A stretch of DNA of 64,000 nt. Source: Psococerastis gibbosa (Eukaryota > Arthropoda > Insecta > Psocodea > Psocidae). How positions within the stretch are numbered: the stretch's first letter is position 1; every line of letters begins with the position of its first letter. The notes below the pieces were generated by a model. It worked only from the letters and a program-made list of their open reading frames with translations, was not told the DNA's origin and searched no databases. The position numbers and the translations under genes were made by a program. The stretch covers positions 43,397,469 to 43,461,468 of the forward strand of contig OZ020485.1 in the NCBI GenBank assembly GCA_963971405.1. Direction: 5' to 3'. Positions 32,196 to 44,090 of this stretch are shown in pieces.

Positions 32196-32358
32196 ATCAG
32201 CGGGCCTACTATGACGATTATTTTTAATCTTAGCTTGGGATTAAAAATGTAAACAAGACAATTTTTTAATGGAAAGTGCTGTTCAAAATTGTTTTGTTAA
32301 CATTTTTAACCCCATGAATAAGTTAATACTAAACGGCATCGATAGTAGGCCTGCCCTC
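32196..32358. mobile_element. Family D palindromic MITE, copy
   Basis: GGGCCTACTATGACGATTAT at the left is mirrored loosely by ATCGATAGTAGGCCTGCCC at the right. The interior has the family core TAAAAATGTAAACAAGAC and ATGGAAAGTGCT. Confidence 0.6.
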
Positions 32359-32365
32359 AGCGGCC

Positions 32366-33250
32366 CGATCATGGCGATTTTAATACCGGGGTTATAATAT
32401 AATACCATGTCACGTGATGGTATTAATTCGATTGTTTTAAAATAAATTAATATTTTCTAATTTTTGATGTTGTTAACCGTTGCAGGAGTGCTAAGCGCGG
32501 AAAATTCAAATTGTGTCTATTTAAACAATTGAATGATCTTCGGCTATATGTTTGGTGAGATTCTTAATTTTTTCTACCGTAGATTTAGACAAATTGTTTA
32601 TAATATATATAATTATATATTTCAAAATTAAAATTTGCTCATTTTAATGTTTATTTCTAGGGCGATATGTTTACACATTTTGCTATTTATATTAATATTT
32701 GCTACGACAACGTCGCGTAAGCTCAGTTCTTCAGTATTGCCAACATCACAATTTAAAAAATTCTGATATTCACTGTTCATTAATTTTAAACAATTGAATT
32801 GATACCACCACGTGACATCTTAGGCGGGGATTCCACCGACCGGCTAGGGCTAAATACAAATACGGTGACGTGGTAGCAGACATTCAAGACTTAGGCGGGG
32901 TCTCCACCGACCTCGCATTGCAGAATGCAAGTGACATTGTCGGAAATTTGAATTTTTCTTTTTATAGAAATCTATTAAAATGTTTGTACTTAACATATCC
33001 CATGAAGCCATTTTTTAATTTTAGTTTGTTTGTTTGTGATTTTACTGTATGATCATTGATCAATTTTAACTATGGCATAGAGGAAAATAAACATTTCCGT
33101 CAATTCTGCAATGTGAGGTCGGTGGAAACCTCACCTAAGTCTTGAATGTCTGCTACCACTTCACCGTTTTTGTATTTAGCCCTAGCCGGTCGGTGGAATC
33201 CCCGCCTTATTATATTACCCCCGCTATTAAAATCCCCATGATCGGGCCGC
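32366..33250. mobile_element. Large family D-like palindrome split by a family A MITE
   Basis: GGCCCGATCATGGCGATTTT and ATGTCACGTGATGGTATTAA at the left are mirrored by TTGATACCACCACGTGACAT (about 32797-32817) and, beyond the inserted MITE, by TAAAATCCCCATGATCGGGC at 33227-33246. Confidence 0.65.
32823..33206. mobile_element. Palindromic MITE family A, copy 5
   Basis: 384 bp, TTA on both sides (32820-32822, 33207-33209). Ends GGCGGGGATTCCACCGACCG / CGGTCGGTGGAATCCCCGCC. Inserted into the family D-like palindrome. Confidence 0.85.
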
Positions 33251-33565
33251 AGCTACAGTTATTGTCAATTCTAGCTATTGCAGTCATTATAACCACGTCG
33301 AGATCGCGGGTGTTATTCGATAGAAGCTCAGCAATGTTCTGCTTTCCTTTGAATTGTCAAAAATACATTTTTAGAACTACAGCTGTACGTTACCCGAACA
33401 TACAGTACTAGCAAAGTAAGTCTTGGTCTGGGCTTGAATTTCTTGTCAACGCCCATAAATTGATTTATGGGCAAGTAGACATGATGGCTTATGATGCTTA
33501 TTATTCTTCATTTATACAGTACAATACAATTTTTATATAATTATATATTTGACTATCTTCTTCTT

Positions 33566-33870
33566 TCTTTTAATGCCTCTTCCATGGGAGACTGGCAATC
33601 TTGGACCTTCGAGACTGCGGCACTAAAGTAAAGTCGAGCTCTTACCAAACCACTCCCACAGTTCTTCAACCATGTCAGCAAGGACGGATACAGGGGAGGG
33701 GTAGGGGGGTAGCTGCCCCCCCCAAAATTTGGTAAATCTATTGTAAATAGATCTGATTTAATCTATCCTACATATGTTTCTCCTATTTTGACCCACAACT
33801 ACCCCCCCCCCAAAAAAAAAAATGGGCTGGATCCGCCCCTGCATGTCAGTCTTTACATAGTGCCTTAGCT
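33566..33870 (-). pseudogene. Non-LTR RT extreme 3' fragment
   Basis: Matches the terminal part of the fragments at 13205 and 44799 (plus-strand motifs TTTTAATGCCTCTTCC, GGACCTTCGAGACTGC, CAAACCACTCCCACAG). It is interrupted by a 163-bp hAT-type MITE at 33679-33841. Confidence 0.55.
33679..33841. mobile_element. hAT-type MITE, 163 bp
   Basis: Ends CAAGGACGGATAC / CTGGATCCGCCCCTG with a perfect 8-bp duplication CATGTCAG (33671-33678, 33842-33849). C- and A-rich interior. Confidence 0.82.
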
Positions 33871-34202
33871 TATTACATGCAGATGACCTGTTGTTCCTCA
33901 TCATAAGGGCAAGAAATATAAGCTATATAAAGCGCAAAAGATGGAATTAATTTTGCGCAGGGAAGTGATAAAAAAGATAAACCTAGGTAGTAGTTAGGTG
34001 TCTTTTTTTTTTACTGATTGGAGGAGACGTCACCTATACTGAAATGAAACAAAAACCACAGAAAAAGGTGGGCAAAGAATATTATCGCTTTTGAAATTGC
34101 GCTCATAATAATCATTTTCAAAAACTATATGCATGAACTTAAACCCTTATTATTCTTGGGCAGCGTCATTCAAAAATCAAGATTATAGCACTATACAGGT
34201 AT

Positions 34203-34397
34203 AAATAAATAAATATTAACTTTTTTGTTCTATTACTAAGCCAACCTAGTGGAGTTAGGGCTATAAAGTCCTCTCTTACACTCAACTAGGAAGACCCGGG
34301 ACCGCCTGCTTTACATGCCCTCCGAAGCATGGGCAGAAAATGTAGGAAGTGCAGGACTCGAACCAACAACCTTTAGGGTGAAAGTCAGAGTCCGTAT
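34203..34397 (-). repeat. SINE family F, copy
   Basis: Full body and B box on the minus strand; tail TTTATTTATTTATA at 34201-34216; head lost at about 34397. Confidence 0.75.
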
Positions 34398-34683
34398 ACA
34401 ACGGTATACAACGTATAACAGGTTCAAAAATGCCTTCGTGCCAATCAGTAAACTAGAAGTTAAATTAATGTGTAACATATACCAACATTGACATACCTTC
34501 CCTTATTTTAACATCAGAATTCCTGGATTTCCCTGTAAAATGGTAGTCAAAGGGATGAGCAAGGCTAGACTTTGCAGAGTCACAGGTAAAATCAGCAAAA
34601 TATTCATTAGTCTGTACCGTGAAAGGGCAGATTAAACGGGGAGTTGGATGTGTATGATACCTTGAATCCAGGGGGACCAGGCT

Positions 34684-34870
34684 CCCGATTAATCCATAGG
34701 GGTTCCAACGTGGAAAGTTACCGCATGAAACCCTTAGCTCCCTATTTTATTGCCTCATCACGTTCCCAACCACTTCATTTTCGATTTTTCATTATTAAAA
34801 TGAGAGTTTCAAATGTTATTATTATTTATACACGGTGCCGAATGTACAAGTTTGTTGTAAAACACGAAAG
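34684..34870 (-). repeat. Single monomer of tandem repeat G, inverted
   Basis: Contains the complements of array words at 45765-46990: CAACGTGGAAAGTTACCGCA, GAAACCCTTAGCTCCCTATT, TTGCCTCATCACGTTCCCAA and ATGAGAGTTTCAAATGTTAT. It stands alone, 11 kb from the array, and abuts a second tandem repeat. Confidence 0.7.
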
Positions 34871-34884
34871 TTTTTCTCGCAAAA

Positions 34885-36115
34885 ATGGCGACCTGGGTAA
34901 ACATTGAAAACGCTCCTTCCTTCAAATATCTACAACTAACATTTAATTGTATAACTACAAATTACTTCTCACTGAACCCAAATTGTAATATTAAAATAAA
35001 AAAAAGTGTTTTTAGTTGTGTATTTCATGAGAGCTTCAAAACGCCAACAGGCATCGGTAATATGAAAATGACGTCACAGTCCAATCGTCGTCATGTTGGT
35101 AGTTGTCCACTGGCCATCCAAATGACGTCACACTCCAATCCCACATGAACCGCTTTTTAACTATCAAACTTAAACTGAAAGGATTTTTTAAATAATATAT
35201 TTCCTTCTACTGAATATAACGTTGAAAAATTAAAAATGAATCTCCTAATGCATTAAAATAGTTTTCAAAAATTATCAGGTAGCCTATTGTATTTATGGTT
35301 ATTGTAGGTAGCAATTAAAAAATAAATATAGGCTACCAATGTTGAAAATGATGACATGGTGACCTGGTAAACATTGAGAACACTTCATTCCTTCAAATAT
35401 CTACAGCTTACTATGCTATAAAATACAAATTACTACTCACTGAACCCAAATAGTAATATTTAGAAAAATGTTTTTTTTTAGTTGTGTATTTTATGAGAGC
35501 TCCAAAACGCGAACAGACATCGGTAAGATGAAAATGACGTCTCAGTCCAATCGTCGTCATGTAGGTAGTTGTCCACTGGCCATCACAAATGACGTCACAC
35601 TCCAATCCCAAATGAACCGCTTTACAACAACTATCAAACTTAAACTGAAAGGATTTTTTAATTAATATATTTCCTTCTACTAAATATTACGTTGAAAAAT
35701 TAAAAATGAATCTCCTAATGCATTAAAATAGTTTTCAAAAATTGTCAGGTAGCCTATTATATTTATGGGTATTGTAGGTACCAATTAAAAAATAAATATA
35801 CCAAAATTGAAAATGATGACATTGCGACCTGGTAAACCATAGTGAGATTCTCCAAAGTGACTTCGTGGAACTTCATTATACTTAAAATTGTAGAAAGAAT
35901 GAGACGCAATGACATCATGTCTAGTGATGGTATTTTACCGAAACCGGTCAATGTTAATATATTTTAATGTAGATCAGCTGCGTCTCATTCTTTCTACAAA
36001 TATAAGACCTGGTAAGCATTTAAAACACTTCATTCCTTCAAATATCTACAGCTTACTATGGTATAAATACAAATTACTACGCACTGAACCTAATATTAAA
36101 GAAACTTGAAAATAA
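34885..36115. repeat. Tandem repeat with a ~470-bp unit, about 2.3 copies
   Basis: Unit starts, marked by GACCTGG and TAAACATTGA, lie at about 34889, 35361 and 35826. Units share ATTCCTTCAAATATCTACA, CAGTCCAATCGTCGTCATGT and CTCCTAATGCATTAAAATAG. The third unit is interrupted by 35838-36005 and then truncated. Confidence 0.75.
35838..36005. mobile_element. 168-bp hairpin insertion in the tandem repeat
   Basis: Flanked by GACCTGGTAAAC and GACCTGGTAAGC (11 of 12 bases equal). Contains inverted arms TGTAGAAAGAATGAGACGCA (about 35889-35908) and TGCGTCTCATTCTTTCTACA (about 35979-35998). Mechanism class unclear. Confidence 0.6.
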
Positions 36116-36119
36116 CTGT

Positions 36120-36795
36120 ATGAAAAAGTACAGAAGGAGAAGCCATAGAGCTGAAGACAGTCCTTTAATTAACAAAGGTATGAAATGGTGATTTTAAAGT
36201 ATTTTAAAGTTTTAAAAGCAGTCTCTGGCATGTCAGCATAAGGGAGTATAAGGTGGAGGGGGGGGGGCAAACTGTGATGAGATGCGCTTACCACACCCTT
36301 GTCCCACCGATGTAAAGCTGCTGACAGGTACGGTGTGCATGGGACAGTTTTGCTGACTTGCTCTTAGTTCCAATTGTCTATTGTGCTACTCTACAACAAT
36401 ATTTTGAACTCTATATAACCTTTCTGTGTACCTCATTTTGGTTTGACATACACTGGACCCATACACAAGCATAAGCTGAAATCTGTTCTAGCTCACTTGT
36501 ATTTCAATTTCATTTTGGCTAACATCAAAGGAACCTTAATTGCTTCTATTTTTTAGCTTATTGGACTTATTATAGCTTCTAGGGCCAGTTTTACGATAGT
36601 TCATTAAGATCCGTCTACCTAAATAGTTATATATATATCTACTGTGGATATTGTGCAGAACTCTATACCTACCCTATGGGCTATGAGCACAACTTGGGGT
36701 AAAACGACAAAAATACAAAATGCCTATAAACATGTACTTACAGTATAATGGATAGTGCTTCTATGCCAGCAGTTGCACTTAGTATCATTAGTAAA
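36120..36795. other. Unassigned sequence
   Basis: No gene seen; a short G-rich tract near 36256. Confidence 0.4.
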
Positions 36796-36799
36796 CCGG

Positions 36800-36995
36800 C
36801 CGCCATACCAAGTTGAATCCAGCGAACCAGAGCAGGTTCAAAGCTGCAGATAACTTGGTCGTGTGCACAGTGCCGGTGGGGAAACATGGTAGGACTTGTC
36901 CTGGTCACCTCCGAACTAATCTTGTGACTTTACTGTGTTTCCCAAGTGGTTCGGAATCCACTATAATCAGGAGGTCCACTGTCCTATGGGCTCGC
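36800..36995 (+). repeat. Family C repeat, copy
   Basis: Near-identical to 3062-3260 (GGCCGCCATACCAAGTTGAA, ACTGTGTTTCCCAAGTGG, AATCAGGAGGTCCACTG). The following family A MITE lies just inside its 3' flank. Confidence 0.6.
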
Positions 36996-37024
36996 GTAGG
37001 ACAGTCAAGTCGGGGTCGCTCTAT

Positions 37025-37404
37025 GGCGCCCATTCCACCGACCGGCTAGGGCTATTTACAAAAACGGTGACGTGGTAGCAGTCATTCAAGACTTAGGTGG
37101 CGTTTTCACCGACCTCGCATTGCAGAATGCAAATGACATTGACGGAAATTAGAATTTTTCTTTTTATAGAAATCTATTAAAATGTTTGTACTTAACATAT
37201 CCCATGACGCCATTTTTTAATTTTAGTTTGTTTGTGATTTTACTGTATGATCATTGATCAATTTTAACTACGGCATAGAGGAAAATAAACATTTCCGTCA
37301 ATTCTGCAATGCGAGGTCGGTGAAAACCCCACCTAAGTCTTGAATGTCTGCTACCACGTCACTGTTTTTGTAAATAGCCCTAGCCGGTCGGTGGAATGGG
37401 CGCC
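37025..37404. mobile_element. Palindromic MITE family A, copy 6
   Basis: 380 bp with TAT on both sides (37022-37024, 37405-37407). Ends GGCGCCCATTCCACCGACCG / CGGTCGGTGGAATGGGCGCC. Both arm pairs complete. Confidence 0.85.
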
Positions 37405-37439
37405 TATGGGCCCAAATATGAGGCCTAAGTCGTTATTAA

Positions 37440-38310
37440 CCCGACGAACACTACTACAAATACTACTAGTATCATAAGTAATAATGTTCTTCCTCGTAGC
37501 TACCACCAAAGACATGTTTCCTCAATTACTAGAAGCAGAATCTCTGCTGTCATCTTGGCAGCCTAGCCAACAATATCAGCTTAGCTGTTAATAATCAAGT
37601 AGCAATGTGCCACCACTGGAGAGGCACCCTCGGTCTTTGCCATGTCAGACAATGCAGCTCTCCATTTGTGTGACTTGAGGTTCTTTGCTTTATTTATGAA
37701 ACCTCCTGAGGACCAACAGACTTGACTGCTGACGGCTGACAGTAGAATAGCAAATGCGACACCACTGTGCGCTGCATCCATTGGAAAACCACAGCAGAAC
37801 TCGCTGAGGGACCTGTCACTGTCACCCAATTGATCGCGGTATAGTAGAGGCTATTTATCACACCAGCATGATAATGCGATGTGTCTAATACTCGGCTATT
37901 TCACGTTTCCAATCTCGTATGCCTTTATTTGCCATTAATTATTGTTATTTACGTACTCTCGATCAATCATTGATTATTGAAATTTTCATTTTGAGTCTGC
38001 TGTACCTATATGTTTTCAATACGAAACTTTGCTGCTTATCAGCTTGAGTAATGATAATAATAATAACTGTGCATTGACCGGGAATCATTTAACAATACAA
38101 ATTCAAATACATTTGAGGAACAAATTTCCGACAGTACATTACATACAGTATATAGTTCACCTTCTTCGGATATTTAATATAATTTTAATTTTGCCAGACA
38201 TTTTACACTACTCGAAGCTCGCTGTAACTCGAGAGGGAGCATGATACATACTCTAGTTCCAGAAATAAGGAGGTACGTTTGTAGTGTGTGGTTCGCGGTC
38301 GTAGTCCGGT
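37440..38310. other. Unassigned sequence
   Basis: No gene or shared repeat recognised. Confidence 0.45.
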
Positions 38311-38318
38311 GTCAATAA

Positions 38319-38715
38319 GGCGGGGTTTCCACCGACCGGCTAGGGCTAAATACAAATATGGTGACGTGGTAGCAGACATTCAAGACTCAGGCGGGGTTTC
38401 CACCAACCTCGCATTGCAGAATGCAATTGACATTGACGGAAATGTTTGTTTTACTCAATGCCATAGTTAAAATTGATCAATGATCATATAGAGGAAAATC
38501 ACAAACAAACTAACTAAAATTAAAAAATGGCGTCATGGGATATGTTAATTACAAACATTTTAATAGATTTCTATAAAAAGAAAAACAAACATTTCCGTCA
38601 ATGTCATTTGCATTCTGCAATGCGAGGTCGGTAGAAACCCCGCCTAAGTCTTGAATGTCAGTTACCACGTCACCGTATTTGTATTTAGCCCTAGCCGGTC
38701 GGTGGAAACCGCGCC
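38319..38715. mobile_element. Palindromic MITE family A, copy 7
   Basis: 397 bp, perfect TAA duplication (38316-38318, 38716-38718). Ends GGCGGGGTTTCCACCGACCG / CGGTCGGTGGAAACCGCGCC, with inner arms and loop as in the other copies. Confidence 0.87.
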
Positions 38716-38718
38716 TAA

Positions 38719-38889
38719 CGGGAGACCGTAACCAGCTCCCTGATGAGTCATTTCACCGCATCTATTGAAAACAATCATGTCTGTAACATTTATATACTGT
38801 AGGTTTAAAACAAATCTATTGGCAAAGTTAATGGCAATGGTGAAAAATTATTTAACATAGTTGGACTTGTTTGCTGCGGAAATAACCAT
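38719..38889. other. Unassigned sequence
   Basis: Short gap with no recognised feature. Confidence 0.4.
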
Positions 38890-39005
38890 TAGAGGCAAGG
38901 GCCTCACAGTCCTCGAACAATTTGGGTGGAGCCCATTGTCAGGGGAGGGAGGCGACGTTACGGAAGTGGGTGCTACTCCCATCATCAACTGATGGGTTCT
39001 GGACG
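38890..39005. repeat. Repeat family R, copy 2
   Basis: GGAGCCCATTGTCAGGGG, GGCGACGTTACGGAAGTGGG and TGCTACTCCCATCATCA are mirrored at about 8610-8680. The motif resembles the 3' stem often seen in retroposon tails. Confidence 0.5.
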
Positions 39006-39575
39006 ATGGACTCATGCTCTTGCATTTATTCTACTCTGAAATGCGATCCCCTTGAGGTTTACAACTGCCGTTCTCCCGGTTGAAATGCCAGCTCTATACC
39101 ACTCGACCACATCCTTCACCAGAGTATACTTATTTGAAACGTCTACTTGAACTTCACTTTCTCGCTAACTAGTGGCAATCATTGTATTGTCATGCTAGGC
39201 GGGCTTAAGGGAGTTTGTATAGCAAGTTTTAATTACGCGCTAAGTTTTTCTCTGTTTTTTAAAATGAAAAAAACACGAAGTCACAAGCAATTAATTTTTT
39301 TCTAGCTCAGCCTGCAGTGAAAAGTGGTCCTAAAGTACTAACTTAGTAAATAAAGGTATAGTGAATCTAATAATGTGACACCTCCGGTTACATTGGGCAT
39401 CGCAACTTGGAATCTGACTGGCCGCCTGTTTTTAAACGGTTCATATTCAAAATATTTCCCAATCGCCTTCGATTGTATTTTCTTTTCTTCTATAGCCATG
39501 GGTATTTGCCATCAGTGACTTAATTACAGGGAGCTAATCAGAGGCGGAGCGTGGGGTTGTTGCGAATGTAATGCT
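39006..39575. other. Unassigned sequence
   Basis: No gene seen. A TA dinucleotide run follows at about 39581-39600. Confidence 0.4.
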
Positions 39576-39599
39576 TGCAAATATATATATATATATATG

Positions 39600-39950
39600 T
39601 TTTAAAAAGAGAAAACACGAATCATTTTATTTAGCATGTTCTATCTTCTTAAAAAGTAAGCACTTGAAAAGAAAAAGAAAAACACTCATCATTTTATATA
39701 GCATATTCTACTGTATATTCTTGAAAAGTAAAAATTTGAAAACAAAAATGACAATATTTGAATTCTAACGTGACGAGATTCTTAATTTTCTTAGACTGCG
39801 TTGATAAGATCATGCTCATGCAATCTTATTTGCTCGTGGCTTTATATAGATTTCAACGAGCTCTTAGTATATTCAAAGGATTTGTTGAGTGTAATGCGGC
39901 ATTGCGCGCCCTACATGTAGGCTCTGCTACTGAAGAAAATATTAATATTT
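39600..39950 (+). repeat. Repeat family M, uninterrupted copy
   Basis: Shares AACGTGACGAGATTCTTAAT, AGACTGCGTTGATAAGATCA, TATAGATTTCAACGAGCTC and GGATTTGTTGAGTGTAATGC with the inverted copy at 61842-62660. It lacks the 593-bp foldback element present there, so it shows the empty site. Confidence 0.7.
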
Positions 39951-39959
39951 AGGAGTTAA

Positions 39960-40745
39960 AAATGTCTAAAATCGGAAATTGACTGCTTTCCATTTGCTTC
40001 CCAAATGAAGAGAGGTTTGCTTTGCAAGGTGACTGAGTGATTAATTGGTGAGGCTGATGGTTTCGAGCGTTATTCCGAAAGTTTAAGCGTCACTCCAAAC
40101 TGTTGCACCGGGAGATGGATTATGAAGAATTGGCGCAAACAACCTTATGAAAATGGCTGGGGTAACAGCTATAATTCCAACTAAACCGTAATTTTACTTT
40201 ATCGTTTTAGAAGCAAATCCCAGTGCCAGTAGCGTAACAAGACAGCGATAAACATAGTGAACATGCATCACAACAATACTAATCAAATACAATACGTCGT
40301 ATTCATAGATGAATAAACAATAAACATTGGTCATGTTTATAAAAATGTATTTTAGTTCACACAAAATATTACGGTTGTTAAATAAACAATTTAATTGCAA
40401 TTAATTATTAAAAACAGTGCTTTTGTTGTCAGATTTTACTTCGCGACCGATCCGCTAAGTCTCAAATATATCGTACTAGACCGCCAATGTTGTGGACTAG
40501 CTGGGTTGGGTCCTATTGCATAGCTTATAAAATAGACTGAATTTTTCCTCAGTCAAATTTGGTCTAGCCGTTGTGTTGTAATGTATTCATGTATTGTATG
40601 ATAAATTCTAAAATAGTGTTAGTCAAACATTTCCCTTTCTTCTAGTTTTTTTAGTCAGGTAAATTATAAGCGCCAAATCAATCTTTATTTGATTGATGAT
40701 TAGTACTATGTCGGAAAGCAAGGCTGATGCATGTAGTGCAATTTC
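39960..40745. other. Unassigned AT-rich sequence
   Basis: No gene or shared repeat recognised. Confidence 0.45.
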
Positions 40746-40747
40746 AA

Positions 40748-41622
40748 AGAACCGGTCCGAGTTTACTCGAACATGCTTTCCAATTTATCAATTAGTAGAT
40801 GGAGAAAATGAGTAATTTCATGGTAAATATTTTTCCTATAGTTAAATTTCGGATATCTCGGGGGGGGGGGGGGCTGACGTCACTAGAGGTGAGGTAAATT
40901 CTATATCGGTCAGACCAACACATTACCACACAGTAATAATGGCAGGGCACGCAATGCATTAGACCGTGAATGTTCAATCATTTCTTCAAACAATTTTTCC
41001 CACAAAACCAAATAGTTTTTTGGGAAAGCAACCTGTCTGGTTTCGTTACTCAATTTAACACCAAAAACATGCATGAAGGTAGAAATTATCGATAGAAAGG
41101 TTTCGTAGAAAAATCATTTTTTAGTCATTTTTCATTAAAATTGATTTATTTTTATTTTTTACCCCTGGAAGCAAATTATCAAGGGGCAAGGGACCCACCG
41201 CATATTATTAACATTAATAACAGCTACAATATACTGTATGTGAATTTAAAAGAAATCGTTGGAACCGTTTTTGAGAAATAAGTTTTTAGACGTTTTTTAG
41301 GAGTTTTTTTGGGGGCCCCCAATCGAGTTAGCCTAAAATAAAATAAAATAAAATAATCCTGAGGTATGATTTTTGTGAACCTACATACCAATTTTCATAC
41401 AAATCGACCGGGTAGTTTGCCCAGAAATCGATGAATAGACAGAGCGACAGACAGACAGAGCCACAGACACACAGACCTAATGACAGGCGGACATTTCGTT
41501 AAAACACCTTTTTTGGGTTCGTGGGACCTCAAAACGCGTAAATCCGTTGAAATCTCGGAATCGAAAATTTGGACCATCACACATAGCTTTCCTTACACTA
41601 CGTATAAATTGGAAAGCAACAA
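40748..41622 (+). mobile_element. Family E element, full-length
   Basis: Begins ACCGGTCCGAGTTTACTCGA, ends ACTACGTATAAATTGGAAAG. G tract near 40860-40873, CAGACAGAGC repeats near 41440-41475. Not coding. Confidence 0.75.
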
Positions 41623-42385
41623 TACTGTATCGCTTGGCATAATTAAATAATGTCCTACGAATTTGCCTATTTAGTCAGTTGTATTGTATTGTTATTCAAC
41701 GCCCGTTGTATGGTGTTTTTGACGGCTCAAAGTCGTAGGCGTGGTGCATGGGTTACAATGCTTGCTGGAGCTTTAGACTCCAAAATACCGGTAACAAAGT
41801 GTCCAAAACTATGTACTAGATAGCAATCAACCTTAAAATTAAACTTCCATTAAAACAAAAAAGCCTTCGGGGGAGGAAGAGTAAAAGGAAAATTGTCTGT
41901 TAGTGAAACATTTTAGTGGCTCAGAAGATGCTCATAGCTCGGGGCTACTGCTATGTGAGGGCCGGGTTCTAGGCTAAATACAGCAAACAAATATTACACA
42001 ATGTTAATTAAGCTCGTCTATTAATTCCTGGGAGAAATGTGAGGCAGTGAAAGCTGAGGTTACTGGGGTAAATTCATACTGTTGTTTCGCTTTTCCTCCC
42101 TTTCCAGCGGATGATACAATTTTATACAGTTAGCCCTGTATTTGTGTTCATCCAACACGGCTCGGTAGATTACTGGATGTTCATTGTTCTATATTCTGTA
42201 AATAAAATTATGCCTTCTATACTAGTCTAATTTAGCCTTTGTCAATGGCCCAAGATGGAAGAGCCGAAAAAACTACCAACCTAAGCTTGTTCAAAATACT
42301 AATAACTAATACGTGTAATTCAATTTCGTTGGCCAATTCACTGAAGCACCATATGCATAATTATGTCCCATCAGAACCTTCAAAA
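41623..42385. other. Unassigned sequence
   Basis: No gene seen. Confidence 0.4.
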
Positions 42386-42387
42386 TT

Positions 42388-42545
42388 ATCTTCTTCTCCT
42401 TCAGCTAAAGCCCGTCTTAGGCTGGTAAGCAATTTGACGCCGTGGCGCATTGTAGAGCTTTGTCCTTTGTCGAAGTTCGGTTTCCTACCTCAATGCCAGT
42501 GCAGCTGAATAGATGATTGGCATGCTCGTCCCCTTGCCCCTCCAA
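42388..42545 (-). repeat. Longer relative of the 54-bp retroposed fragment
   Basis: CTTCTTCTCCTTCAGCTAAAG, GCCCGTCTTAGGCTGGTAAG and CAATTTGACGCCGTGG correspond to the 9738-9791 insert but continue for about 100 further bases. Confidence 0.45.
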
Positions 42546-42561
42546 CATAATGACTTATTAC

Positions 42562-42722
42562 TTTCCTACGTTTTATATAGCAGTATAAGGAAAGTTTTTT
42601 GATGGGCCAAAATATAAATTTCCACGTTTTGAGGTCCCAGGAACCAAAAAAGTGGTTTTTACGTAATGTTTGTCTGTGGGTTGGTCAGTCTGTCTGCTGG
42701 TCAATTTGTGGGCAAAATTGTG
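42562..42722 (-). repeat. Family E end fragment
   Basis: GCAGTATAAGGAAAGTTTTT, TTTTGAGGTCCCAGGAACCA and CTGTCTGCTGGTCAATTTG match the CAGA-side end of family E. The remainder is missing. Confidence 0.55.
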
Positions 42723-43560
42723 CCGGAGCTGCAGTCTCCAAGGTCTTTGATAGAAGAAGCATTTAAATAAGGAAGAAAAATAAGATGGCACTTTTGAAGG
42801 TAGCAATGCCAAGGACCAACGAACGAAGGTGACACAGAGGAACTGAAGCAAATATGAGATGCAGAACACCAAGATAACCTCAAGGAAACATGGCGATGCA
42901 GTAGAAGCCGGTATGATAGGCCGTGGTCGTTCTGGAAGCGTACATCCAAACGTCTCGTCAACGTCAACTGCGATCGGCATCTTCAGTGGAACTACGTAGA
43001 CTTCTAAGATTATATCTCGGAGGCTCAGCATCACCCTATCATCCCGGATTCTACTGCTTCGTCACGTGACTCCGACCGTGAAAGCCTTTGTAATTATACT
43101 TAAGGGAACAGCCCAGGGTAGAGATGAATAGATAAGAATATAAAATGATTTGTTGTAAGCCAATCGTTTGACTGTGACTGAAGTAAAGTAAAGAAGATAC
43201 TCGTACAGTTTTTAATTTTTAAGCTAGACGTAATATACAATGTGTTACACGTAGATTGTACAGTACCGTATTTGAGAGTGCGGGGTAAGAGACAGAAATT
43301 TTACACCCTATCATTGAAGCAAGGGAAACTGCGGTTGGGAGTCGGTTGCTGGGAAGCGTTGGGTGTAATTGCCTTTGCAACGGCTGAGGTTCCGAATCGG
43401 ACATTGAGGTTTTGTCCAGCCCATCGGCTGAGAGGGTCAGCCATACGCCCCCATTGCTTTCTCATCTCTATCAGGCATTTTGCATCGGCTTACCGAAATT
43501 TAATTCCATTTGCGGTATTTGATACAGCGTTATCAGCAATTGATACTGTATAATATTTAA
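42723..43560. other. Unassigned sequence
   Basis: A 153-codon minus-strand ORF (42573-43034) starts in unique DNA and runs into the family E fragment. No domain was recognised, so it is not called. Confidence 0.4.
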
Positions 43561-43561
43561 A

Positions 43562-43774
43562 ATAAATAAATATTGGCTTTTTGTTCTGCTACTAAGCCAA
43601 CTTAGCGGAGCTAGGGTTATCAAGCCATTACTTACACTCAACTAGGAACGCCTGGGACTGCCATCTTTACATGCCCTCCGAAGCATGGCCAGAAAATGTG
43701 GTAAGTGTGGGACTCGAACTAACAACCTTTAGAGTGAAAGTTGGAGTCTGTACCACTACTCTACATGTCCCGAC
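43562..43774 (-). repeat. SINE family F, copy
   Basis: Minus-strand B box GTTCGAGTCCC, body CCATGCTTCGGAGGGCATG, tail TTTATTTATTT near 43562. Confidence 0.77.
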
Positions 43775-43799
43775 TAAAATTTGAGTATACAGCCGAATG

Positions 43800-44090
43800 C
43801 TGCGCATATATCCTAGAGAGATCGTGTCCCTACTGCTGAGTTCATGAGGGGAATGGATACAAAACCCGAGTTGCTGCTGAAGGCTAAAAAACTGAAACTA
43901 ACATACTCTGGCCATGAGGAACAAAAGTGTCACTTTCTGCATGTAATAATCCAAGGGAAGATAGAAGGACTGAGGGCTCCCGGCAGAAGAAGTAAATCTT
44001 GGTTGAATAACCTGTGGCAGTGGTTCAGCAAGAGCACGACCTCCGCTTCCAAGGTACAAATTGCATTTAAGATGCATTTAAAGGAGAAGA
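43800..44090 (+). pseudogene. Non-LTR RT C-terminal fragment
   Basis: The plus-strand frame from 43844 reads LKLTYSGHEEQK, VIIQGKIEGLRAPGRRSKSW and LNNLWQWFSKSTTSASKVQI, the terminal region of the same non-LTR family as 45180-45650 (GHVMRSEKYRL, IIQAKIEGR). The expected GHVMR reads GHEEQ, and the last block has internal deletions, so it is degenerate. Confidence 0.72.

Noticed and set aside
42573-43034. 153-codon minus-strand ORF
   Set aside because: It runs into a family E fragment, has no recognisable domain and no splice or initiation support.
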